This document shows, piece by piece, positions 7,532-17,414 of a DNA stretch of 64,000 bases. The stretch's first letter is position 1. Each line of letters opens with the position of its first letter. The DNA is taken from contig NZ_JAFDOE010000007.1 of NCBI RefSeq assembly GCF_018342065.1, positions 65,350-129,349 of the forward strand. Direction: 5' to 3'. The DNA is from Citrobacter sp. FP75. GTDB taxonomy: Bacteria; Pseudomonadota; Gammaproteobacteria; Enterobacterales; Enterobacteriaceae. The notes under the pieces were generated by a model. That model did no database searches. It saw only the letters and a program-made list of their open reading frames with translations, and was not told the origin of the DNA. A program made the translations under genes and the position numbers.

Positions 7532-9169
7532 ATGAGTGTCACATTAACGTTTAACGCCGGGCGTCGTAACGCCTGGCGACAGCAGGGCTTGTGGGGCGAC
7601 GCCTCACTGAGCGATTACTGGAGCCAGACCGCCCGGGCCGTACCGGATAAAATCGCCGTGGTTGATAATCACGGCGATGCCTACACCTACGCCGAACTCG
7701 ATCGTGCCGCCAGCAGCCTGGCCGCCTGGTTTTTAGCCGTTGGGATTCAACCCGGCGATCGGGTTGCTTTCCAGCTGCCGGGCTGGTGTGAATTTACCGT
7801 GATTTATCTGGCCTGCCTGAAAACCGGGGCCGTCTCCGTCCCCCTACTTCCGGCCTGGCGCGAAGCGGAACTGGTGTGGGTACTGAACAAATGCAAAGCG
7901 AAGCTCTTTTTTGCGCCGACCTTGTTTAAACAAACCCGACCGGTGGATCTGATCCTGCCTTTACAGAATCAGTTGCCGCATCTGCAGCAGATTGTCGCCG
8001 TGGATAAACTGGCACCAGCGACGGCCTCACTGGCGCTCAGCCAGCTACTTACCTCTCCGCCGTTAACCCAGGCCGTTAGCGTCCACGCCGACGCGTTAGC
8101 CGCCGTGCTGTTCACCTCCGGCACGGAAGGAATGCCAAAAGGAGTGATGTTGACCCACAACAACATTCTTGCCAGCGAACGCGCCTACTGCGCCCGTCTT
8201 AACCTCAACTGGCAGGATATTTTTTTAATGCCCGCCCCGCTGGGGCACGCCACCGGATTTCTGCACGGCGTCACGGCCCCGTTTTTAATTGGCGCGCGCA
8301 GCGTGCTGCTGGATATTTTTACCCCGACCGCCTGTCTTGATCTGCTGGAGCAACAGCGCTGTACCTGTGCTCTCGGCGCAACACCCTTCGTCTATGACAT
8401 GCTGTGCTGCGTGGAAAAGCGGCCTTACGACCTCACCTCGCTACGTTTCTTCTTATGCGGCGGGACCACTATTCCGCAGAAAATTGCCCGTGCCTGTCAG
8501 CAGCGCGGCATTAAGTTGTTAAGCGTTTACGGCTCGACCGAAAGCTCACCGCATGCGGTGGTCAATCTGGATGATTCACTTGCCCGCATGATGAATACCG
8601 ATGGCTACGCCGCTGCGGGCGTCGAAATTAAAGTGGTCGATGAAGCACATAATACGCTGCCGCCGGGCGTAGAGGGGGAAGAAGCCTCACGCGGGCCTGG
8701 CGTTTTTATGGGCTACCTTGATGAGCCCGAAATGACCGCCCGCGCGATGGATGAAGACGGTTGGTACTACAGCGGCGATTTATGCCGCATGGACGACGAG
8801 GGCTACATTAAAATCACCGGGCGTAAGAAAGATATTATTGTGCGCGGCGGAGAAAATATCAGTAGCCGTGAAGTCGAGGACATTTTATTGCAGCATCCGC
8901 GTATTCATGATGCCTGCGTGGTGGCGATGCCGGACGAGCGTTTAGGGGAAAGATCGTGCGCTTACGTGGTGCTTAAACCGCCGCATCACTCGCTGTCGCT
9001 GACGTCGGTAGTGGCCTTCTTTAGCCGCAAGCGAGTAGCAAAGTATAAATACCCGGAACACATCGTGATTGTCGAAAAATTACCGCGCACAGCCTCCGGA
9101 AAAATCCAGAAGTATCAGCTTCGCCAGGACATTATTCAGCGTTTAAGCGTGGAGAGTATTGCAGAATAA
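7532..9169 (+). CDS. fadK: Short/medium-chain acyl-CoA synthetase FadK
   Basis: A 545-residue AMP-forming acyl-CoA ligase that activates free fatty acids to acyl-CoA. The P-loop-like AMP motif LFTSGTEGMPKGVMLTHNN lies near residues 192-210, followed by YGSTESSPH, the YYSGDLCRMDDEGYIKITGR region and the C-terminal catalytic lysine context PRTASGKIQK. E. coli FadK acts in anaerobic beta-oxidation, which fits its place after ydiQRST. I chose the ATG at 7532, beginning MSVTLTFN. The K-12 annotation sometimes starts earlier, but no upstream in-frame start is evident here. Confidence 0.94.
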   Translation: MSVTLTFNAGRRNAWRQQGLWGDASLSDYWSQTARAVPDKIAVVDNHGDAYTYAELDRAASSLAAWFLAVGIQPGDRVAFQLPGWCEFTVIYLACLKTGAVSVPLLPAWREAELVWVLNKCKAKLFFAPTLFKQTRPVDLILPLQNQLPHLQQIVAVDKLAPATASLALSQLLTSPPLTQAVSVHADALAAVLFTSGTEGMPKGVMLTHNNILASERAYCARLNLNWQDIFLMPAPLGHATGFLHGVTAPFLIGARSVLLDIFTPTACLDLLEQQRCTCALGATPFVYDMLCCVEKRPYDLTSLRFFLCGGTTIPQKIARACQQRGIKLLSVYGSTESSPHAVVNLDDSLARMMNTDGYAAAGVEIKVVDEAHNTLPPGVEGEEASRGPGVFMGYLDEPEMTARAMDEDGWYYSGDLCRMDDEGYIKITGRKKDIIVRGGENISSREVEDILLQHPRIHDACVVAMPDERLGERSCAYVVLKPPHHSLSLTSVVAFFSRKRVAKYKYPEHIVIVEKLPRTASGKIQKYQLRQDIIQRLSVESIAE

Positions 9170-9172
9170 AGT

Positions 9173-9200
9173 GCCGGATGGCGGCGAAACGCCATCCGGC
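9173..9200. repeat. REP palindrome between fadK and ppsA
   Basis: Perfect 10-base arms GCCGGATGGC and GCCATCCGGC flank an 8-base loop. This is a typical REP unit at the junction of two convergent genes. It sits 3 bases past the fadK stop and 6 bases before the ppsA stop, so it is probably in both mRNA 3' ends. Confidence 0.85.
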
Positions 9201-9206
9201 ATGATG

Positions 9207-11585
9207 TTACTTGTTCAGTTCAGCCAGGCTCAGCCAGGTCTGTACGACGGTGTCCGGGTTCAGCGACAGGCTGTCGATCCCCTCTTCCATCAGCCAGGCC
9301 GCGAAGTCTTCGTGGTCAGATGGACCCTGACCGCAAATACCCACGTATTTACCCTGTTTCTTGGCTGCGCGAATCGCCATCGACAGCAGCGCTTTCACCG
9401 CGTCGTTACGCTCATCAAACAGTTCAGAAACCACTCCGGAGTCACGGTCCAGACCCAGCGCCAGCTGTGTCATGTCGTTTGAGCCAATGGAGAAGCCGTC
9501 GAAGTACTCGAGGAACTGCTCGGCCAGCAGGGCGTTGGACGGGATCTCACACATCATGATGATCTTCAGCCCGTTTTCACCGCGCTTCAGACCCTGACGC
9601 GCCAGCTCTTCCACCACCGCTTTTGCCTGCGCCACGGTACGAACGAACGGCACCATGACTTCAACGTTGGTCAGTCCCATCTCGTTGCGCACGCGCTTCA
9701 CAGCGTCACATTCGAGTGCGAAACAGTCGCGGAAGCTGTCAGCAACGTAACGGCCCGCACCCCGGAAGCCCAGCATCGGGTTCTCTTCATGCGGCTCGTA
9801 GCGCTCACCGCCGACCAGGTTGGCGTATTCGTTAGACTTAAAGTCTGACATTCGCACGATGACGCGTTTTGGATAAAACGCCGCGCCCAGCGTCGCGATC
9901 CCTTCGGTCAGACGACCCACGTAGAATTCACGCGGTGAATCAAAACCTTTCATCATGCCGCGAATTTCGTTTTGCAACTCTGGCGTCTGGTCATCGAACT
10001 CCAGCAATGCGCGAGGGTGCACACCAATCATGCGGTTGATGATAAATTCCAGACGCGCCAGCCCGACACCTTCGTTTGGCAGACAGGCGAAGTCGAAAGC
10101 GCGATCCGGGTTACCGACGTTCATCATCACCTTCAACGGCAGATCCGGCATAGTTTCGACGCTGGAACTCTTAACGCTAAAGTCGAGCATGTCGGCATAT
10201 ACGTAACCGGTGTCACCTTCGGCACAGGAGACGGTCACCGCCTCGCCTTCCTTGATGCGATCGGTAGCATCACCACAGCCCACTACCGCAGGGATCCCGA
10301 GTTCACGGGCGATAATCGCCGCATGACAGGTACGACCGCCACGGTTGGTAACAATGGCCGCCGCTTTTTTCATGATCGGTTCCCAGTCCGGATCGGTCAT
10401 GTCGGTCACCAGTACGTCACCGGGTTCAATGCGGTTCATTTCGCTGATGTCATGAATGACCTTCACCGGACCCGCGCCGATGCGGTGGCCGATAGCACGG
10501 CCTTCAGCAATGATTTTGCCCTGCGCATGCAGCGTATAACGCTCCATCACCTGACCGCGAGAACGGACGGTTTCCGGACGCGCCTGCACAATGAACAGCT
10601 TGCCGGTGTGACCGTCTTTCGCCCATTCGATGTCCATCGGACGACCGTAGTGCTTCTCGATTTGTACCGCCTGCTTCGCCAGTTCCTGCACTTCCTCGTT
10701 CGTCAGTGAGAAAACGTCGCGCTGTTCCTGCGGCACATCTTCGATGGTCACCTGTTTGCCGTGTTCCTGGGTCGGCGCGTAGATCATGCGAATTTTTTTC
10801 GACCCCATCGTGCGACGCACGATAGCCGGGCGGTTAGCCGCCAGGGTCGGTTTGTGCACGTAGAACTCGTCCGGGTTCACAGCGCCCTGCACCACCATCT
10901 CACCCAGACCCCATGCGGAAGTGATAAACACCACCTGATCGAAGCCGGATTCGGTGTCGATGGAGAACATGACGCCTGAGGACGCGAGGTCAGAACGAAC
11001 CATACGTTGGACGCCCGCAGAGAGCGCCACGCCACGGTGGTCATAGCCCTGGTGAACACGATAAGAGATTGCTCGGTCGTTAAACAGCGAGGCAAAGACG
11101 TGTTTGATGGCCACCAGCACGGCATCAAAGCCCTGGACGTTGAGGAAGGTTTCCTGCTGACCGGCAAATGAGGCATCGGGCATATCTTCTGCTGTCGCCG
11201 AGGAGCGGACGGCAAAAGAGGCATTGGCGTCGTCCGCGGAAAGCTGCGCGTAGGCATCGCGGACGGCATTTTCCAGCTCAGGCTGGAAAGGAGTGTCGAT
11301 AATCCACTGGCGGATCTGCGCCCCGGCTTTGGCAAGCTCGGTGACATCGTCGATATCCGTTTTATCCAGCAGTTCATAAATGCGCTGGTTTACACCGCTT
11401 TGGTCCAGAAACTGGTTGAACGCATCGGCGGTTGTTGCAAAACCATTCGGTACGGAAACACCCATACCTGAAAGGTTAGTGATCATTTCACCCAGGGAGG
11501 CATTTTTGCCTCCAACTCTGTCTACATCATTCATGCCGAGTTGGTTATACCAAAGCACCAGCGGTGACGAGCCATTGTTGGACAT
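9207..11585 (-). CDS. ppsA: Phosphoenolpyruvate synthase
   Basis: A 792-residue enzyme that makes PEP, AMP and phosphate from pyruvate, ATP and water during growth on C3 substrates. The order is an N-terminal ATP-binding domain, a central swivelling phosphohistidine domain with [19 protein letters not shown] (catalytic His), and a C-terminal PEP/pyruvate barrel with the CGQGPSDH cysteine motif. I chose the ATG at 11585 ([11 protein letters not shown]), which gives the E. coli length; 13 extra upstream codons are possible but lack support. It is divergent from ppsR, which controls it by phosphorylation, and a Cra-like operator lies upstream. Confidence 0.97.
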   Translation of the reverse strand: MSNNGSSPLVLWYNQLGMNDVDRVGGKNASLGEMITNLSGMGVSVPNGFATTADAFNQFLDQSGVNQRIYELLDKTDIDDVTELAKAGAQIRQWIIDTPFQPELENAVRDAYAQLSADDANASFAVRSSATAEDMPDASFAGQQETFLNVQGFDAVLVAIKHVFASLFNDRAISYRVHQGYDHRGVALSAGVQRMVRSDLASSGVMFSIDTESGFDQVVFITSAWGLGEMVVQGAVNPDEFYVHKPTLAANRPAIVRRTMGSKKIRMIYAPTQEHGKQVTIEDVPQEQRDVFSLTNEEVQELAKQAVQIEKHYGRPMDIEWAKDGHTGKLFIVQARPETVRSRGQVMERYTLHAQGKIIAEGRAIGHRIGAGPVKVIHDISEMNRIEPGDVLVTDMTDPDWEPIMKKAAAIVTNRGGRTCHAAIIARELGIPAVVGCGDATDRIKEGEAVTVSCAEGDTGYVYADMLDFSVKSSSVETMPDLPLKVMMNVGNPDRAFDFACLPNEGVGLARLEFIINRMIGVHPRALLEFDDQTPELQNEIRGMMKGFDSPREFYVGRLTEGIATLGAAFYPKRVIVRMSDFKSNEYANLVGGERYEPHEENPMLGFRGAGRYVADSFRDCFALECDAVKRVRNEMGLTNVEVMVPFVRTVAQAKAVVEELARQGLKRGENGLKIIMMCEIPSNALLAEQFLEYFDGFSIGSNDMTQLALGLDRDSGVVSELFDERNDAVKALLSMAIRAAKKQGKYVGICGQGPSDHEDFAAWLMEEGIDSLSLNPDTVVQTWLSLAELNK

Positions 11586-11914
11586 CGAACAATCCTTATA
11601 TTTGAACGAGGTTAGGAAACTCAATTTTGCGTAATTATCTTGGCATATTTACTGCGGCGAAAAAAACGGTGAATCGTTCAAGCAACTTTATTTTTTATTT
11701 TTTCAGATTGTTTCCGCATTTGCGCAAACCCGCGAGCGACACGGGATCACCACAAAAACAGTCGGTATAAACACTCGTTCCGAAAAATGAAATGTACTTT
11801 TCAGTAAATATAAAAATAGCGTTTCATTTTATAAAATAGCTGCCGCAATATTCGCTTCTGACGAATTTTAATTTATGCTTTCAGAGAATTATGTCTGCCC
11901 CCAGGATGAGCAAA
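11586..11914. other. ppsA-ppsR divergent intergenic region
   Basis: About 330 AT-rich bases carry the promoters of both genes. The only site I can name is the Cra-like palindrome at 11668-11683. The rest is rich in A and T runs, with no open frame worth calling. Confidence 0.6.
11668..11683 (-). promoter_or_regulatory. Cra (FruR) operator upstream of ppsA
   Basis: GGTGAATCGTTCAAGC contains the near-palindromic TGAATCG-TTCA core that Cra recognises. To my recollection it is the same as the site in front of E. coli ppsA, where Cra activates gluconeogenesis. It lies about 85 bases upstream of the ppsA start codon. Confidence 0.75.
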
Positions 11915-12748
11915 ATGGATAATGCTGTTGATCGTCACGTATTTTATATTTCTGATGGTACGGCCATCACCGCAGAGGTATTGGGCCACGCGGTGATGTC
12001 GCAATTTCCGGTCACGATCAGCAGCATTACGCTGCCGTTTGTTGAAAATGAGAGCCGCGCCCGTGCGGTGAAAGACCAGATTGACGCCATTTACCAACAA
12101 ACTGGCGTACGCCCGCTGGTGTTCTATTCCATCGTGTTGCCGGAAATTCGCGCCATCATTTTGCAAAGCGAGGGCTTCTGCCAGGATATCGTCCAGGCGC
12201 TGGTCGCCCCACTGCAACATGAGATGAAACTTGACCCCACGCCGATAGCCCATCGCACGCACGGCCTGAATCCCGGCAACCTCAATAAGTACGATGCGCG
12301 TATTGCCGCCATTGATTACACCCTCGCTCACGATGACGGTATTTCGTTGCGCAACCTCGATCAGGCACAGGTTATTCTGCTCGGTGTCTCCCGCTGCGGC
12401 AAAACGCCGACCAGCCTGTATCTGGCGATGCAGTTTGGCGTTCGGGCAGCGAACTACCCCTTTATTGCTGATGATATGGATAACCTGGTGCTGCCCGCGT
12501 CGTTAAAACCGCTGCAGCATAAATTATTTGGTCTGACCATTGATCCGGAACGCCTGACGGCGATCCGCGAAGAGCGCAGAGAAAACAGCCGCTATGCCTC
12601 GCTGCGTCAGTGCAGAATGGAAGTGGCCGAAGTGGAAGCGTTATATCGCAAAAACAAGATCCCATGGCTCAACAGTACCAACTATTCGGTAGAAGAGATT
12701 GCCACCAAGATCCTCGACATTATGGGGCTGAATCGCCGAATGTACTAG
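11915..12748 (+). CDS. ppsR: PEP synthase regulatory kinase/pyrophosphorylase PpsR
   Basis: A 277-residue DUF299-family bifunctional enzyme. It phosphorylates a PEP synthase threonine next to the catalytic histidine using ADP, and reverses this by pyrophosphorolysis. The P-loop [11 protein letters not shown] is near residues 150-160. I chose the ATG at 11915 ([11 protein letters not shown]) because AGGATGAG precedes it and the length equals E. coli PpsR. It stands divergent from its target ppsA. The TrpR operator of aroH overlaps its stop codon. Confidence 0.96.
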   Translation: MDNAVDRHVFYISDGTAITAEVLGHAVMSQFPVTISSITLPFVENESRARAVKDQIDAIYQQTGVRPLVFYSIVLPEIRAIILQSEGFCQDIVQALVAPLQHEMKLDPTPIAHRTHGLNPGNLNKYDARIAAIDYTLAHDDGISLRNLDQAQVILLGVSRCGKTPTSLYLAMQFGVRAANYPFIADDMDNLVLPASLKPLQHKLFGLTIDPERLTAIREERRENSRYASLRQCRMEVAEVEALYRKNKIPWLNSTNYSVEEIATKILDIMGLNRRMY

Positions 12749-12759
12749 AATGCTAGTGC
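12742..12759 (+). promoter_or_regulatory. TrpR operator of aroH
   Basis: GTACTAG and CTAGTGC form an inverted repeat around a 4-base centre, matching the ACTAG half-sites of the Trp repressor. A -10-like TTATCAT follows at about 12777. The site overlaps the last codons of ppsR, so repression of aroH occurs at the ppsR 3' end. The E. coli aroH operator lies in the same place. Confidence 0.85.
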
Positions 12760-12875
12760 ATGAGTTCAATTTTTTGTTATCATGCTCGCCAGTAGGCAGG
12801 ATGGATTGTGTTATTGTGATGTACATCACTTCCCGGCAGTCCTGCCGTTGAAGCAACAAATTTCTGAGACTCGTA

Positions 12876-13922
12876 ATGAACAGAACTGATGAACTCCGTA
12901 CTGCGCGGATTGACAACCTGGTCACTCCAGCAGAGCTGGCGCAGCGGCATCCTGTTTCGTCCTCCGTCGCCCATCACGTGACGGACTCGCGACGCCGGAT
13001 AGAAAAAATACTGAATGGTGAAGATCCTCGTTTGCTGGTGATCGTTGGCCCCTGCTCGATTCACGACCTTGATGCAGCCATGGAGTACGCCACGCGCTTG
13101 CAGACGCTGCGCACCAGGCACCAGGCGCGTCTGGAAATCGTAATGCGTACCTATTTTGAAAAACCGCGCACCGTCGTCGGCTGGAAAGGTTTAATTTCCG
13201 ACCCGGATTTGAACGGCAGCTACCGCGTTAACCACGGCATTGAGCTGGCGCGTAAGCTTTTGCTACAGGTCAACGAGCTGGGCGTCCCCACAGCCACTGA
13301 ATTTCTCGATATGGTCACCGGCCAGTTTATTGCCGATCTGATCAGTTGGGGCGCTATCGGCGCACGTACCACCGAAAGTCAGATCCACCGTGAAATGGCC
13401 TCCGCGCTCTCCTGTCCGGTCGGCTTTAAAAATGGTACCGATGGTAATACACGTATCGCCGTCGATGCGATTCGCGCCTCCCGCGCCAGCCATATGTTCC
13501 TTTCACCGGATAAAACCGGTCAGATGACCATCTATCAGACCAGCGGCAACCCGTATGGGCACATCATTATGCGCGGCGGTAAAAAGCCGAATTACTTTGC
13601 GGAAGATATTGCCGCCGCCTGCGATACGCTGCATGAATTTTCGCTGCCGGAGCACCTGGTAGTCGATTTCAGTCATGGTAATTGCCAGAAACAGCATCGT
13701 CGCCAGCTGGAAGTGTGCGATGACGTCTGTCAGCAAATTCGCAATGGGTCGACGGCCATCGCCGGAATTATGGCCGAGAGCTTCCTGCGCGAAGGTACGC
13801 AAAAAATCGTCAGCGGTCAGCCGCTGGTTTACGGTCAGTCCATTACCGATCCGTGCCTGAACTGGGAAGATACTGAACTGTTGGTCGAAAAACTCGCATC
13901 TGCGGTGGATAGTCGCTTCTAA
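12876..13922 (+). CDS. aroH: 3-deoxy-7-phosphoheptulonate synthase, Trp-sensitive
   Basis: A 348-residue class I DAHP synthase that condenses PEP with erythrose 4-phosphate in the first step of the shikimate pathway. Family signatures seen are IVGPCSIHD near residue 56, the KPRTVVGWKG segment near 92-101, and the metal-binding region VVDFSHGNCQKQH near 260. Position, sequence and the TrpR operator identify it as the tryptophan-regulated isoenzyme rather than AroF or AroG. A weak GC hairpin without a U-tract (CACCGGG at 13929 with CCCGGTG at 13949) follows the stop codon. Confidence 0.96.
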   Translation: MNRTDELRTARIDNLVTPAELAQRHPVSSSVAHHVTDSRRRIEKILNGEDPRLLVIVGPCSIHDLDAAMEYATRLQTLRTRHQARLEIVMRTYFEKPRTVVGWKGLISDPDLNGSYRVNHGIELARKLLLQVNELGVPTATEFLDMVTGQFIADLISWGAIGARTTESQIHREMASALSCPVGFKNGTDGNTRIAVDAIRASRASHMFLSPDKTGQMTIYQTSGNPYGHIIMRGGKKPNYFAEDIAAACDTLHEFSLPEHLVVDFSHGNCQKQHRRQLEVCDDVCQQIRNGSTAIAGIMAESFLREGTQKIVSGQPLVYGQSITDPCLNWEDTELLVEKLASAVDSRF

Positions 13923-14044
13923 CCTTTTCACCGGGTAGCATGACGTTGCCCGGTGACAATCCCTTGTTTTTCCCTCGTTTTTTGCATAAAAATCACTCTC
14001 GTCACAATTTTTTCACAAAAAAGCTTGCCGCAAATTTTTACTTT

Positions 14045-14064
14045 GATGATAATGATTATCATTG
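14045..14064 (+). promoter_or_regulatory. Fur box of the hemP-hmu operon
   Basis: GATAATGATTATCATT at 14048-14063 is an almost perfect Fur recognition palindrome (overlapping GATAAT hexamers). It lies about 30 bases before the hemP start and is the only strong Fur-type signal I see ahead of the heme genes. Iron-replete repression of the whole operon is therefore expected. Confidence 0.88.
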
Positions 14065-14091
14065 TTACATTGATTGTTATTTTTAAACACT

Positions 14092-14280
14092 ATGTCACGT
14101 ATGGATAACACAGCGGCAACGCCTGCAAAAAAGAATACACCATCCTCTACGCCCCCCACTGAGCGTCGAATTGACAGTAAAAGCCTGTTGGGCAACGAGG
14201 GTCGCGTGATCATTGAGCATGACGGACAGCATTATCTGCTGCGCCAGACACATGCCGGAAAACTGATTTTAACAAAATAA
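14092..14280 (+). CDS. hemP: Hemin uptake protein HemP (YdiE family)
   Basis: A small 62-residue HemP/HmuP-family protein. The conserved C-terminal block includes [21 protein letters not shown] and GKLILTK. The N-terminal third is rich in Thr, Pro and Ala and probably disordered. The ATG at 14092 has no clear ribosome site; a second ATG at 14101 is an alternative, and translation efficiency may be low. In other bacteria the family helps regulate or assemble heme uptake; the exact role here is not established. It lies directly behind the Fur box and ahead of hmuR. It corresponds to K-12 ydiE, which stands alone in that genome. Confidence 0.9.
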   Translation: MSRMDNTAATPAKKNTPSSTPPTERRIDSKSLLGNEGRVIIEHDGQHYLLRQTHAGKLILTK

Positions 14281-14355
14281 ATCCACACATTTCGCCAGCC
14301 ACCCAGGTCATCCCCAGGCAGCCAGCGCTTTTCGAGTTTCTAATGGAGAGTTGCT

Positions 14356-16338
14356 ATGCCTTACCTGCACACCGCGAGTTTGCGCCCATCGCTGCTGGCG
14401 CTGGCGATCGTCTGCAGTCTTCCTGGTGCCGCGTATGCGGCAGTTGAAGATATGACCGTTATCGCTACCGGCAATGCTCGCAGCGCCTTTGAGGCGCCGA
14501 TGATGGTCAGCGTTATCGACGCGACGGCCCCGGAAAATCAAACCGCCAGCTCTGCCGCTGACCTGCTGCGCAAGGTGCCAGGCCTGACCCTTGACGGCAC
14601 CGGACGTACCAACGGCCAGGACGTCAATCTACGCGGCTACGACCGACGCGGCGTACTGGTGCTGGTTGATGGTGTTCGTCAGGGCACTGACACCGGACAC
14701 CTCAACAGCACGTTCCTCGATCCCGCCCTCATCAAGCGTATCGAAGTGGTGCGCGGTCCATCGGCGCTGCTGTACGGCAGCGGCGCGCTGGGCGGCGTCA
14801 TTGCCTATGAGACGGCAGATGCTAAAGATCTGCTGGAAGCTGGGAAAAACAGCGGCTACCGCGTGTTCGGCACCGCCGCCACGGGTGACCATAGCTTCGG
14901 GATGGGTGCCAGCACGTATGGCCGCACCGATACGCTGGACGGGCTGCTGTCCTGGTCCAGCCGTGACCGTGGTGACATACGTCAGAGCAACGGTACTACC
15001 GCGCCCAACGATGAAACGATTAACAATATGCTGGCGAAAGGCAGCTGGAAAATAGACAGCGCCCAGACGTTGGCCGGCTCGCTGCGCTATTACAACAACG
15101 ATGCGCAGGAACCCAAAAACCCGCAAGCCAGCGACACAAATAGCAGTAACCCGATGACCGATCGCTCGACGATCCAGCGCGATGCCCAACTGACCTACTC
15201 GGTAGCCCCGGCGGACAACGACTGGCTGAATGCCGATGCGCGTATTTACTGGTCTGAGGCGCGTATTAATGCGCAAAACCCGGATGCCACCGGCGAGTTT
15301 CGTAAGCAAACCACCAAAGGTGGCAAGATTGACAACCGCACACGACTGTTTAGCGACGCCTTTGCGGCGCATCTGCTGACGTATGGCGGCGAGTATTATC
15401 GTCAGGAACAACAACCGGCGGGTGCCACCACCGGTTTCCCGCAAGCAAAAATTGATTTTAGCTCCGGCTGGCTACAGGATGAAATCACCCTGCGTGACCT
15501 GCCGGTGACGTTGCTGGGCGGCACGCGTTATGACTCCTATCGCGGTAGCAGCGACGGTTACGCTGATGTTGATGCGGATAAATGGTCCTCCCGTGCAGGA
15601 ATGACCGTAACCCCCACCGACTGGTTGATGCTGTTTGGATCTTACGCTCAGGCCTTCCGTGCGCCGACCATGGGCGAAATGTACAACGATGCGAAACACT
15701 TCTCCATCGGCCGCTTCTACACCAACTACTGGGTGCCGAATCCAAACCTGCGCCCGGAAACCAACGAAACTCAGGAGTATGGTTTCGGTCTGCGCTTTGA
15801 CGATCTGCTGCTGGCGAACGATGCCCTTGAATTTAAAGCCAGCTATTTCGACACTAAAGCGAAAGACTATATCTCCACCAGCGTCGATTTCGCCGCCGCA
15901 ACGACCATGTCCTATAACGTCCCTAACGCTAAAATCTGGGGCTGGGACGTGATGACAACGTACTCCACCGATCTCTTCAGCCTGGATCTGGCCTATAACC
16001 GCACGCGCGGCAAAGATACCGACACCGGTGAATACATTTCCAGCATTAACCCGGACACCGTCACCAGCAAGCTGAACGTACCGGTCGCACACAGCGGTTT
16101 CTCGGTTGGCTGGCTTGGCACCTTTGCCGACCGCTCAACCCATATCAGCAGCAGCTACACTAAACAGCCCGGTTATGCGGTAAACGACTTCTATGTCAGC
16201 TACCAGGGCCAGCAGGCGCTGAAAGGTATGACCACTACGCTGGTGCTGGGCAACGCCTTCGACAAAGAGTACTGGTCGCCGCAAGGCATTCCGCAGGATG
16301 GGCGTAACGGCAAAATTTTCGTGAGTTATCAGTGGTAA
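14356..16338 (+). CDS. hmuR: TonB-dependent heme/hemoglobin outer-membrane receptor (HmuR/ChuA)
   Basis: A 660-residue TonB-dependent receptor with a signal peptide ending near AAYA (about residue 29). A TonB box-like DMTVIATG follows, then a plug domain (residues 40-150, with VRGPSALLYGSGALGG), then a 22-strand barrel ending in the outer-membrane terminal phenylalanine/tryptophan context VSYQW. The heme-receptor FRAP motif (AFRAPTMGEMYND) and the NPNL motif (WVPNPNLRPET) are both present. It is very similar to ChuA/ShuA of pathogenic E. coli and Shigella and has the same length. It binds heme or hemoglobin and moves heme to the periplasm with TonB energy. GGAGAG supports the start. It is the second gene of the Fur-controlled operon. 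Confidence 0.95.
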   Translation: MPYLHTASLRPSLLALAIVCSLPGAAYAAVEDMTVIATGNARSAFEAPMMVSVIDATAPENQTASSAADLLRKVPGLTLDGTGRTNGQDVNLRGYDRRGVLVLVDGVRQGTDTGHLNSTFLDPALIKRIEVVRGPSALLYGSGALGGVIAYETADAKDLLEAGKNSGYRVFGTAATGDHSFGMGASTYGRTDTLDGLLSWSSRDRGDIRQSNGTTAPNDETINNMLAKGSWKIDSAQTLAGSLRYYNNDAQEPKNPQASDTNSSNPMTDRSTIQRDAQLTYSVAPADNDWLNADARIYWSEARINAQNPDATGEFRKQTTKGGKIDNRTRLFSDAFAAHLLTYGGEYYRQEQQPAGATTGFPQAKIDFSSGWLQDEITLRDLPVTLLGGTRYDSYRGSSDGYADVDADKWSSRAGMTVTPTDWLMLFGSYAQAFRAPTMGEMYNDAKHFSIGRFYTNYWVPNPNLRPETNETQEYGFGLRFDDLLLANDALEFKASYFDTKAKDYISTSVDFAAATTMSYNVPNAKIWGWDVMTTYSTDLFSLDLAYNRTRGKDTDTGEYISSINPDTVTSKLNVPVAHSGFSVGWLGTFADRSTHISSSYTKQPGYAVNDFYVSYQGQQALKGMTTTLVLGNAFDKEYWSPQGIPQDGRNGKIFVSYQW

Positions 16339-16385
16339 TCACTTTGCCCCGGCACGCCCGGGCAGTCATCAGGAAGGAAGAGGCA

Positions 16386-17414
16386 ATGAATCACTACACA
16401 CGCTGGCTGGAACTGAAAAAAGAACATCCAGGAAAATACGCCCGTGACATCGCAGGTCTGCTGAATATCAGCGAAGCGGAACTCACCTTTGCGCGCGTTG
16501 GACATGACGCCTGGCGCCTGCGCGGCGAAGTGCGCGAGATCCTCACCGCGCTGGAGACCGTAGGCGAAACCAAATGCATCTGCCGCAACGAATACGCAGT
16601 GCATGAGCAAGTCGGCGCGTTCACCAACCAACATCTGAACGGCCATGCCGGACTGGTGCTGAATCCACGCGCCCTCGATCTGCGCCTGTTCCTCAATCAG
16701 TGGGCCAGCGCATTTCATATCAGCGAAACCACCGCCCACGGCGAGCGTCAGAGCATCCAGTTTTTTGATAATCAGGGCGACGCATTGTTGAAGGTCTACA
16801 CCACGCAGAATACCGATATTGCTGCATGGGGATCGCTCCTGACCCGTTTCATCTTCGCGGAAAACCCGCCGCTGGCGCTGCAAACCGTCGAAGCCGCCGT
16901 TCCTGCCGTTAACATAGGCGCCGCAACGGTGGACAAAGAGTGGCGCGCCATGACCGATGTGCATCAGTTCTTCGGCCTGCTGAAACGTCACAACCTTACC
17001 CGCCAGCAGGCCTTTAGCCTGGTGGGCGACGATCTGGCTTGTAAGGTTACGAACGGCGCAGTGGCCCAACTGCTGGAAACCGCGCGTCAGGATGGCAACG
17101 AAATTATGGTATTTGTTGGCAACCGCGGCTGCGTGCAGATTTTTACCGGCGCGGTAGAAAAACTGGTGCCAATGAAAGGCTGGCTGAATATTTTCAATCC
17201 GACCTTTACGCTGCATCTGCTGGAAGAGACCATCGCCGAAACGTGGGTCACACGTAAGCCGACCGCCGAGGGGCATGTGACCAGTCTGGAGCTGTTCGCG
17301 GCAGACGGAACACAGATCGCCCAGCTGTACGGGCAACGTACCGAAGGCGAGCCGGAACAGAAGCAATGGCGTGCGCAGATCGACGCGTTAACACAGAAGG
17401 GGCTGGCCGCATGA
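16386..17414 (+). CDS. hmuS: Heme-degrading/heme-handling cytoplasmic protein HmuS (ChuS)
   Basis: A 342-residue HemS/ChuS-family protein with two repeated heme-binding halves. The heme-ligand histidine in TDVHQFFGLL falls at residue 193, the same number as in E. coli ChuS, which opens heme to release iron. I chose the ATG at 16386 (MNHYTRWLELK) because AGGAAGGAAGAGG precedes it; a longer upstream frame would overlap hmuR. The last four bases form an ATGA with hmuT, so translation is coupled. It acts in the cytoplasm on heme delivered by HmuTUV. Confidence 0.94.
   Translation: MNHYTRWLELKKEHPGKYARDIAGLLNISEAELTFARVGHDAWRLRGEVREILTALETVGETKCICRNEYAVHEQVGAFTNQHLNGHAGLVLNPRALDLRLFLNQWASAFHISETTAHGERQSIQFFDNQGDALLKVYTTQNTDIAAWGSLLTRFIFAENPPLALQTVEAAVPAVNIGAATVDKEWRAMTDVHQFFGLLKRHNLTRQQAFSLVGDDLACKVTNGAVAQLLETARQDGNEIMVFVGNRGCVQIFTGAVEKLVPMKGWLNIFNPTFTLHLLEETIAETWVTRKPTAEGHVTSLELFAADGTQIAQLYGQRTEGEPEQKQWRAQIDALTQKGLAA

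Noticed and set aside
9972..10709. 245-codon plus-strand frame inside ppsA
   Set aside because: It is antisense to the conserved ppsA catalytic region; its composition is that of a codon-bias shadow.
13929..13955. Hairpin after aroH as an intrinsic terminator
   Set aside because: The stem is only seven pairs with a 13-base loop, and no U-tract follows. It may still aid 3' end stability, so it is mentioned only under aroH.
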